A stretch of 64,000 nt of DNA. Origin: Salinimicrobium sp049680855. GTDB lineage: Bacteria; Bacteroidota; Bacteroidia; Flavobacteriales; Flavobacteriaceae. The stretch lies in the NCBI RefSeq assembly GCF_049680855.1, contig NZ_JBMPGS010000002.1:186001-250000 (forward strand). Reading direction: 5' to 3'. The position numbers and the translations under genes were made by a program. The notes under the pieces are model-generated. The model ran no database searches. It worked only from the letters and a program-made list of their open reading frames with translations, and was not told where the DNA came from. Below are positions 58,198 through 64,000 of this stretch, in pieces (positions within the stretch are counted from its first letter, which is position 1; each line of letters opens with the position of its first letter).

Positions 58198-59790
58198 ATG
58201 ACAGAACCTCCGGCACACCCGACTCCCACAAAACGAATTGCGGCAATAGACCTGGGAACGAATTCTTTTCATGCCGTCATGGTAGATATTTATCCCGACG
58301 GCAGTTTTCGAACAATCGATAAACTCAAGGAAATGGTCATTCTTGCAGAAACCGGAATGGACAATCACCTCAGTGAAGCCGCAATGGATAGGGGAGTGGA
58401 AGCCTTAAAAAGGATTAAGTTCCTTTGTGACAGCCACCAGGTGGAGCAAATTCTCGCCTACGCCACAAGTGCCATAAGGGAAGCAGACAATGGCGGAGAT
58501 TTTATTCAGCGAACCATTGATGAAGTGGGGATCAAAGCCCGTGCAATATCTGGTAAAATGGAAGCCGAACTCATTGGTTTGGCCGTGCGCCATAGTATTG
58601 CCTTAAACCAGGAAAATGTGCTTATGGTGGATATTGGCGGCGGAAGTGTGGAATTTATTCTGGGAAACAGGGAAAATTTTAAATACGTTACCAGCTTAAA
58701 ACTGGGAGTAGCTCGAATGGCGGCCAATTTTGTCAAGGAAGATCCCATTAGCAAAGAGGAAAAAAAAGCGCTGAAAAAGCATTTTGAAAAAGAACTGAAA
58801 GAACTTCGCGAAGTACTTCAAAAATATCCTGTAAAAACGATGATTGGCTCTTCCGGCACCATGGAGAACATCGCATCCATGATCGCAAACAGGAACTCGA
58901 TTTCATCTAGCAGGTCTCTAAATGAGCTGGTTTTCAGCAGTACCGAATTCGACTCTTTTTACAAGAAATTTATCAAGCTGAATAAAAAGGAGCGTACAAA
59001 AGAGAAGGCACTGGAAGAGAAGAGGGTAGATATCATAAATCCAGGAATGGTCTTGCTAAAGTATCTTGTCGAGGAATTTCATATTGAAAATGTAAAGATT
59101 TCTGAAGCAGCCTTGCGTGACGGGATGATCCTTAATTATATCAATGCACAACAGAAGTCGCCGGGGCCGGAACCAAGTACGTCTTTCCCCGATCCCCGGA
59201 AAAAAAGCGTGTATGAGCTCCTGCGCAAGTGCCACTGGCAAAAGGAGCATTCCCTGCATGTCACAAAGTTGGCGATACAACTTTTTGACGCCTTTAAGGA
59301 GGATCTTGAACTTTCGGCCAATGATCGTGAGTTATTGGAATATGCCAGCCTTATGCATGATATAGGTTATCATATCTCACACCGGAAACATCACAAACAC
59401 GCTTTGTATCTCATCAGGAATTCAGATTTGCGCGGGTTCACGGAAGATGAAATTAATATTATGGCCAATGTTGCCAGGTATCATCGCAGGTCAACGCCAC
59501 ATAAGCGGCATCTGCCTTATAAAGAACTGGATAAATCCCTTCGGAAACGTGTAAAAAGACTATCAGGTATCTTGCGGGTGGCAGACGGACTGGATCGCAG
59601 TCATTACCAGAATGTACGTGAGCTGGAGATCGTAAAAGAGCCGGAAAAGATCCTTCTTCGCATTACTACTGAAGGTGATCCTGAACTGGAAATTTGGGGC
59701 GCAATGCGCAAGTGCAGATTGTTTGAGAAAGTAACGGGTAGGTCGTTAAAGATCTTGGCAGGGAAGGAAAAAATAGAAACTATAGGGTAG
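58198..59790 (+). CDS. ppx: Ppx/GppA exopolyphosphatase/guanosine pentaphosphatase with HD domain
   Basis: These enzymes hydrolyse long-chain polyphosphate, or pppGpp, linking phosphate reserves and the stringent response. The 530-residue protein has the ASKHA phosphatase fold: phosphate loop 1 'RIAAIDLGTNSFHAVMVDIY', 'AYATSAIREADNG', 'VLMVDIGGGSVEFILGNREN', 'MIGSSGTMENIASMI' and 'SEAALRDGMILNYI'. An HD-type C-terminal domain follows ('HVTKLAIQLFDAFKEDLE', 'LMHDIGYHISHRKHHKHALY'). The size and both domains match E. coli Ppx. Ppx versus GppA cannot be decided from sequence alone. Confidence 0.92.
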   Translation: MTEPPAHPTPTKRIAAIDLGTNSFHAVMVDIYPDGSFRTIDKLKEMVILAETGMDNHLSEAAMDRGVEALKRIKFLCDSHQVEQILAYATSAIREADNGGDFIQRTIDEVGIKARAISGKMEAELIGLAVRHSIALNQENVLMVDIGGGSVEFILGNRENFKYVTSLKLGVARMAANFVKEDPISKEEKKALKKHFEKELKELREVLQKYPVKTMIGSSGTMENIASMIANRNSISSSRSLNELVFSSTEFDSFYKKFIKLNKKERTKEKALEEKRVDIINPGMVLLKYLVEEFHIENVKISEAALRDGMILNYINAQQKSPGPEPSTSFPDPRKKSVYELLRKCHWQKEHSLHVTKLAIQLFDAFKEDLELSANDRELLEYASLMHDIGYHISHRKHHKHALYLIRNSDLRGFTEDEINIMANVARYHRRSTPHKRHLPYKELDKSLRKRVKRLSGILRVADGLDRSHYQNVRELEIVKEPEKILLRITTEGDPELEIWGAMRKCRLFEKVTGRSLKILAGKEKIETIG

Positions 59791-60163
59791 AGTTCATGCT
59801 TTATTTTTTATTTTATCCAATATGTTTAACAGGAGAAAAGAATAGAACATTTTATAGCTTTATTGCTCAGAAATTTTTCCTTTCTAGATCATAAAGGCTT
59901 GAAAAATAAAAATATAACCTTTCAGAAATTAAATTACATAATAGTAAAATGTTCATACAGGAGCAGTATCAGAAATGCAATTATATTCATATCTCAGTTC
60001 AAAACTTACAATAAAATAAGAACAATCTTGAATTTTTGAAAATAATTTGAAATAAATCCTCTTTTTTATTTGTATTCTGAATTTAAAGACGAATTGAAGT
60101 GAAAGTTGAATATAGCAAGTTATAGAATTGCTCAATAAATTCTGAAATTAAAAATAATTAAAT
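59791..60163. other. AT-rich intergenic stretch
   Basis: No gene is supported in these 373 bases. The base composition is clearly more AT-rich than the flanking ppx gene and marks the left edge of the accessory stretch that continues to about 63.1 kb. Confidence 0.5.
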
Positions 60164-60277
60164 ATGAAAAATCTAACAAAGAAAAAATTTGTTCTACTCG
60201 TAATGGTAATTCTTGCCCTTGCAGAAATTGGTTCATCTTTCATTACAGGGATATTATCTCCTTTTATAAATAATTAA
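60164..60277 (+). CDS. 37-residue single-helix membrane peptide
   Basis: The frame runs from ATG 60164 to TAA 60277. It encodes a basic start (MKNLTKKK) and one helix ('FVLLVMVILALAEIGSSF'), ending 'GILSPFINN'. It could equally be a signal-peptide-like small membrane protein. No relative is recognised. It begins a row of small + strand genes. Confidence 0.45.
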   Translation: MKNLTKKKFVLLVMVILALAEIGSSFITGILSPFINN

Positions 60278-60646
60278 AAGACAAAATAAATCGTAATTCC
60301 TGAATTACTAAATGAAGGAAAATAAAACAAGCGAAGTAACCGTAAAAACCAACATTAGTTATAGGAAATAGCGGGTTTTGCCGAAGAATTAGAATCTTGA
60401 AACTAAAGGTTAAGCCGACAAAATCGTGTACCTATTCCCGCGATTCGTCCATGACCATAACCTTTGGCAAAAATATGAAACAAGAAAAGTCATACTAAAT
60501 ACTAATTAAGATGAGCGAATCTTACCAATAGTTCGATTTTTATTCTGGTACTGAAATCGAGGTACTCCGAATAAAAGATATTAGAAAGGTGTTTTCCTAA
60601 TAAATAAAAGCGGAATCATTGCGCACGACGAAAACAAGAAATAAAA
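60278..60646. other. Non-coding stretch with a nested inverted repeat
   Basis: No gene is supported in these 369 bases. It contains the inverted-repeat element 60376-60472. Confidence 0.5.
60376..60472. repeat. Nested inverted-repeat element
   Basis: The right arm TAACCTTTGGCAAAA (60458-60472) pairs with AAAGGTTA (60405-60412) and TTTTGCC (60376-60382), which are split by 22 bases. This makes a folded structure with one large bulge. It is between two unknown genes. It does not carry the GTTRRRY core of integron attC sites. Confidence 0.5.
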
Positions 60647-61156
60647 TTGACAGAAGCGGATTTAGATAAAGAATTGAACCAACTATTGATTAAGGTTAGA
60701 AAGATCTATCGAGAAGATAGCAGGATGATTCATTTTCGCTCTCTTTCAAATTTCATTCATACATTGACCTCTGAACAGGAAACCATACCGGTTAAAAAAA
60801 ACTATTCAAATCGAGTTGCTTTAGGCCGATTAAGGAAAAAAGAACTGATTCTGGAATATCTTGAACGATTGTTAATAGAAAGCGAAGTGACCGAGGAAGT
60901 ATCCGATAAATACTTTAGCGACTTTATTAAACCGTTGGGCATCTACATGTCTTCTTATCATAAGTTTTCGTATGCCGGTGGCGGTGCATTATTTCTAAAG
61001 TTTGCCTCATTCCTCACTACAGGAATTTTCCTTGATTACCTTCTTCTACTAATTACAGGTAGATGGGTGTATTTAACTATCCTTATTTTAATTTTATTTT
61101 CTTTGAGGTACTATGGAAAGTACAAGCAAAAGAGAGTTTTCGGATACAGATATTAA
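60647..61156 (+). CDS. Unrecognised membrane protein with two C-terminal helices
   Basis: A 169-residue frame opens at TTG 60647 ('MTEADLDKELNQLLIKVRKI'); no ATG is close, and a stop lies 14 codons upstream. The first 115 residues are hydrophilic and helical, rich in Lys, Arg and Glu ('LRKKELILEYLERLLIESEV'). Two hydrophobic segments follow (about 118-137 and 140-158, 'FASFLTTGIFLDYLLLLITG'), ending in a basic tail. No family is recognised. Confidence 0.6.
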   Translation: MTEADLDKELNQLLIKVRKIYREDSRMIHFRSLSNFIHTLTSEQETIPVKKNYSNRVALGRLRKKELILEYLERLLIESEVTEEVSDKYFSDFIKPLGIYMSSYHKFSYAGGGALFLKFASFLTTGIFLDYLLLLITGRWVYLTILILILFSLRYYGKYKQKRVFGYRY

Positions 61157-61292
61157 TTCAATATAATAAGTGAACAATATTTAGCAATACAAAGCGAGGA
61201 ATACCTTTCAAAAATGACATTTTTGACTATCGATTAAAAACAAAGTTTATTGATTAATCTATGGCTCTTTGAGGTCAAAGTATCAGTAACTT

Positions 61293-61524
61293 ATGAACAA
61301 AAAAAAATACATTACTAAGGAATCCGTCGAAGAAGCAACTTCAATCATTTTTTATATTGTGGTTGGTTGGATTTGGCCTATCAATTTTGTGGTTAACCAA
61401 TTTCTTCAGCGAATTAATCTTTAAGAAACAGCACCTCTTGATTTATATCCTCCTGATTTTTACATCCTGGAGAATGATAAAAATATTCAGAGCATATTTA
61501 CGGAGTAAAGCCAAATCAAATTGA
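61293..61524 (+). pseudogene. Possible frameshifted small membrane-protein gene
   Basis: An ATG frame at 61293 encodes 'MNKKKYITKESVEEATSIIF' and a hydrophobic start, but stops at 61422. In the +1 frame the sequence continues smoothly to a TGA at 61522 with a hydrophobic segment and a basic tail ('LLIYILLIFTSWRMIKIFRA'). A one-base change in between would give one two-helix protein of about 76 residues. It could also be two small unrelated frames. Confidence 0.35.
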
Positions 61525-61617
61525 TTAAAGCTGCAGCTAAAAAAGATGATTTTAAAGCTAATTTATGAAACATCTGATTTTTCAGTGAAAACTCGTAAAA
61601 CTTAAAAGAACATACAG

Positions 61618-62034
61618 ATGAAAAAAATATACTTCGACAATATGAAAAATTGGATTTGGATTTCCATTTTAATCCTTGGCCTCGTTCTTATTCTAACAGG
61701 AACTTTTAAAGTTTTTGATTTTGAGAATCCTAAACTAAACGATTATATAAGTGCCAGCGGATTTTTACTTCAAGTGACTTATTTCACACGGATATTTTGG
61801 TTTAAGAATTATTTTCAATGGAATAGAAGGGGAGCGTATATCCGGGTTAATTCCTTTATAGGTAAAACATTGAAATTTGATGATATTAAAGCTACGGAAA
61901 TGAACGAAGGAAAATTCACAATAACGAAAGTTGATGGTAAAATGGTAACTTTTAAATTAAATGAAATAGCAGAATCTGATTCTCAAAAAATGAATGAGAT
62001 CATTGTCAAAAATACCATTACCAGCAGGATATAG
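61618..62034 (+). CDS. Small membrane protein with a PH-like tail
   Basis: The 138-residue protein has two hydrophobic segments (about 12-28 and 45-63, 'WIWISILILGLVLILTGTF', 'ASGFLLQVTYFTRIFWFKNY') and a hydrophilic C-terminal part of about 70 residues ('WNRRGAYIRVNSFIGKTLKF', 'ITKVDGKMVTFKLNEI') with the short strands typical of bacterial PH-like domains. The fold is inferred. It starts at ATG 61618. Function unknown. Confidence 0.6.
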   Translation: MKKIYFDNMKNWIWISILILGLVLILTGTFKVFDFENPKLNDYISASGFLLQVTYFTRIFWFKNYFQWNRRGAYIRVNSFIGKTLKFDDIKATEMNEGKFTITKVDGKMVTFKLNEIAESDSQKMNEIIVKNTITSRI

Positions 62035-62168
62035 GATATGGGATATAAATGATATCTAGAATACTTAAACAATTAATTAAAACCGGCCGCGAGATTAGTC
62101 TAAATCATTGAAAATAATTGTGATTGGCCCATCACACACAACATTGTAATTTAATAAAAAGACCTGCC

Positions 62169-62606
62169 ATGAAAAAGATCTTTGCATCTACAATATTAGT
62201 TGGAACGCTATTCATTTCCTGTTCCAAAGATGATGACAATTCGCCTAACGAATTCACCTGCGACTCTTTAGCTGAAGTTATTGAAGAGGAAGATTTCAGT
62301 GAAATTAATACATCTAATTACACTTTAAATGAAATTCAACTAAGTGGGAATTGTTTAGAAGTAACCGTCAGTTCAAGCGGTTGCGACCCCACACCTTGGG
62401 AAATGCATTTATACAGTGTAAATGCTTTTTATACAGCTGACCCTTATGCGAGAGCCGTTAAAATAGAACTGATAAATAACCAAGCTTGTTTAGCTGTTTT
62501 TCAAAAGACCATTTCTTTTGAATTAACACCCTTTCAACTTGATGGACAAGACGAATTATTGCTAAACATAGAAGGTTGGGACCAAAGAATAATATATGAA
62601 TATTGA
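62169..62606 (+). CDS. Lipoprotein of unknown function
   Basis: The start is set at ATG 62169 ('MKKIFASTILVGTLFISCSK'), which gives a perfect lipoprotein signal with Cys at 18; an upstream TTG frame would destroy it. The 145-residue product continues with 'DDDNSPNEFTCDSLAEVIEE' and has a C-terminal region with four more Cys ('LSGNCLEVTVSSSGCDPTPW', 'INNQACLAVFQKTISFEL'), so a disulfide-stabilised fold is likely. No family is recognised. It lies 54 bases before another exported-protein gene. Confidence 0.7.
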   Translation: MKKIFASTILVGTLFISCSKDDDNSPNEFTCDSLAEVIEEEDFSEINTSNYTLNEIQLSGNCLEVTVSSSGCDPTPWEMHLYSVNAFYTADPYARAVKIELINNQACLAVFQKTISFELTPFQLDGQDELLLNIEGWDQRIIYEY

Positions 62607-62660
62607 ATTAACAAATTAAAAAATAAACTACGGGAATCCCGGTAAAAAATCATTTTAAAC

Positions 62661-63035
62661 TTGAAAATTTTCATCCAAATACTCATCTTAATTTGTCCGT
62701 TGCTGGCCTGGAATCAACATGTCTATGATTCACCGGTTACACAAACCTGGCCGTCAATTTTTAAATCAAATTATCAGGAGATCAAAAGGACGATAGCTAT
62801 TGAGGAAAATGCAATTATTTTGAGTACTGAAAATTCTAAAGGAAAAGAATTTGAAATTCTATATATCAGGAAAATTGAACGTTCCAATGAGGAAATCATA
62901 TACAAATGCAGAACATCAGGTAATAAAGATGCGACGGTTATAATTCCTGCTGTTGGAACGGTAAATCGGATTGACCTGTACAAAGCTTCCGCAAAGACCG
63001 GAGAAGAAATCCAGTACAGATTTCATATCTTCTAA
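62661..63035 (+). CDS. Exported protein of unknown function
   Basis: A 124-residue frame opens at TTG 62661 and gives a good signal peptide ('IFIQILILICPLLAWNQH'); no ATG is present nearby. The mature part is hydrophilic and beta-rich ('IKRTIAIEENAIILSTENSK', 'EEIIYKCRTSGNKDATVIIP') with one Cys. It follows the lipoprotein gene in the same direction. No family is recognised. Confidence 0.6.
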   Translation: MKIFIQILILICPLLAWNQHVYDSPVTQTWPSIFKSNYQEIKRTIAIEENAIILSTENSKGKEFEILYIRKIERSNEEIIYKCRTSGNKDATVIIPAVGTVNRIDLYKASAKTGEEIQYRFHIF

Positions 63036-63263
63036 GTAAATTCACCTCCGTATATTTGAACTATAATTTATATTATGTAAAATAGAAAATTTTGGATCCT
63101 GCACAGCTAGCAAGAAATTTGACCTTTTAAAAAGATCCCAATAAACCCCTTTTTTGAAAATCACCTTTTCCCTCTCGAATTTTTGAAAATACGCTATTGA
63201 AATATTTTCTAGACCAGGGTTAACCGTAAACTCTTTCCATATTAATAAGCTTCCCCAAAATTA

Positions 63264-63809
63264 CTATTTTTTCTCACTCTGGGTTCTTTCTCTTATTTCT
63301 CCCTGATAATTGATGGACTGTCGTTGCGAACTTGTAACCGAAGTACGCGCTTTACCATTTGGATATAAAGTCACTGTAAAATTCAAATCTTCATTTCCCT
63401 GGTCTCCTCCAAAATTCAATAAAAGCCTGTTCTCATTTTGTCCTTTTACAACTTCAAGATCTTCGGCTACACCTTTAAATTTAATTCCGCCTTCTGTACC
63501 GTATCCTCCGCCACTGTGACGTACTCCAAAATAAGGTAAGAAAACATTCACACTATCTCCTTCAAAACGGATATAATTGGGATTACCAATAAGATTAATG
63601 TTGCCGCCGCTCAAAGGGTAAGCCCATTCATTCTGAATTTCGAATTGTCTACTTTCAACAAGATTCCGAAGTTGATCCATCTTCTCTACATCTTCGCTGT
63701 TCTTTGTACTTCCGCAGGAAACCGCCGTAAAAAACATTAGGATCATGAGCATTAGCGTATTCCAGCGGTTATAATTCAGCAGTGAATTTGATGCTCTAAA
63801 ATGTCTCAT
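63264..63809 (-). CDS. DUF4251 lipoprotein
   Basis: The 181-residue protein has a lipoprotein signal ('MLMILMFFTAVSCGSTKNSE'); Met20 or Met22 would give a more normal signal length than the Met at 63809. The DUF4251 region follows ('LVESRQFEIQNEWAYPLSGG', 'GDSVNVFLPYFGVRHSGGGY', 'GIKFKGVAEDLEVVKGQN'). The family is common in Bacteroidota, exported and of unknown role. The transcript runs towards 63264. Confidence 0.85.
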   Translation of the reverse strand: MRHFRASNSLLNYNRWNTLMLMILMFFTAVSCGSTKNSEDVEKMDQLRNLVESRQFEIQNEWAYPLSGGNINLIGNPNYIRFEGDSVNVFLPYFGVRHSGGGYGTEGGIKFKGVAEDLEVVKGQNENRLLLNFGGDQGNEDLNFTVTLYPNGKARTSVTSSQRQSINYQGEIRERTQSEKK

Positions 63810-63875
63810 AAGTTCTATTTAATTGTTATCCTCTACATCATCAATTTTTAAACCAGAATACTTTCTTATGTTCTT

Positions 63876-63922
63876 TTTCTGAAAAAGAAAACCCTTAAAA
63901 AATGTCATTTTCCAAGGGTTTT
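63876..63922 (-). terminator. Intrinsic terminator of the gene at the right edge
   Basis: AAAACCCTT (63888-63896) and AAGGGTTTT (63914-63922) form the stem. On the minus strand it is followed by a T-rich tract. The loop holds AAAAAATGTCATTTT. Confidence 0.75.
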
Positions 63923-63943
63923 CTACGGAGCTTTTGCTAATAA

Positions 63944-64000
63944 TTATTTTATTTGTTTACGCTCGTTTCCGGTAACTGTATTTTCACTCACTGAATTTAC
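63944..64000 (-). CDS. C-terminal end of a gene running off the right edge
   Basis: The minus strand keeps an open frame from the window edge for 18 residues ('VNSVSENTVTGNERKQIK') to a TAA at 63944, followed by a terminator 22 bases later. The product cannot be recognised from so short a tail. Confidence 0.55.
   Translation of the reverse strand, partial: VNSVSENTVTGNERKQIK

Noticed and set aside
59953..60135. 60-residue minus-strand frame in the AT-rich gap
   Set aside because: Low-complexity composition and no start signal; expected by chance in AT-rich DNA.
60278..63035. Integron cassette array
   Set aside because: The run of small + strand orphan genes suggests it, but no attC core (GTTRRRY/RYYYAAC pair) and no integrase gene were seen.
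1..64000. CRISPR array, tRNA, rRNA, transposase or prophage genes
   Set aside because: I looked for regularly spaced repeats, cloverleaf patterns with CCA-adjacent stems and DDE or phage motifs by reading and found none; a dedicated search could still find a tRNA.

Overview
The window reads as a chromosomal segment of a marine-type member of the Flavobacteriaceae (Bacteroidota), probably near Gramella/Christiangramia, Salegentibacter or Zunongwangia. The evidence is AT-rich DNA, few Shine-Dalgarno sites, several Bacteroidota promoters (-33 TTTG, -7 TAnnTTTG), a TonB receptor with a carboxypeptidase-like N-terminal domain, a type IX secretion (T9SS) sorting domain, the lipoprotein form of TamA, and family-typical genes (DUF5916, DUF6146, DUF4251). 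The genus is inference. No rRNA, tRNA, CRISPR array, transposase or phage gene was seen.

Layout. 1-7 kb: the 5' part of a DUF5916 outer-membrane protein, msrA, and a probable metal-uptake unit (DUF6787-like membrane protein, small His/Cys-rich secreted protein, TonB receptor with a His/Glu-rich loop). 6-11.5 kb: a block with DUF6146 and DUF937 proteins, serA, serC and an acyl-CoA reductase, divergent from a ferredoxin, then an FKBP isomerase. 11.8-17 kb: a Tat-exported Gfo/Idh/MocA oxidoreductase, a 3D-domain lipoprotein, PAP2 phosphatase, CPBP protease, a 42-residue membrane protein, a beta-propeller protein and an ACT-like protein divergent from aspartate kinase. 20-23.8 kb: greA/B-like gene, a fused gluconokinase/6-phosphogluconate dehydrogenase and a gluconate permease, a compact route from gluconate to ribulose 5-phosphate.

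23.8-35.8 kb is the most unusual region: a chaperone-usher-like surface fibre locus. It has three DUF4402 pilin-like genes, a PapD-like chaperone, an 1881-residue adhesin (two PA14 domains, a SUEL-type lectin domain, Ig-like repeats, T9SS-like C-terminus), a fourth DUF4402-like protein and an outer-membrane usher. Two DUF4402 promoters share a bipartite 37-bp element set one helical turn apart relative to their -7 boxes, an internal terminator follows one DUF4402 gene, and a run of eight C lies just inside the adhesin gene, which could make it phase-variable. The adhesin appears built for T9SS export while sitting in an usher operon.

36-60 kb is mostly core: DoxX, an OmpA lipoprotein, tamB-tamL, upp, an amino-acid permease, a universal stress protein, a DEAD-box-like helicase with a DEFD motif, an oxidoreductase, a DinB-like protein, an S9 peptidase with an N-terminal lipocalin-like domain, and Ppx/GppA. 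60.1-63.1 kb is an AT-rich accessory stretch of small unrecognised genes, all on the + strand, with several TTG starts, one apparently broken gene and a nested inverted-repeat element. The right edge has a DUF4251 lipoprotein and the last codons of another gene.
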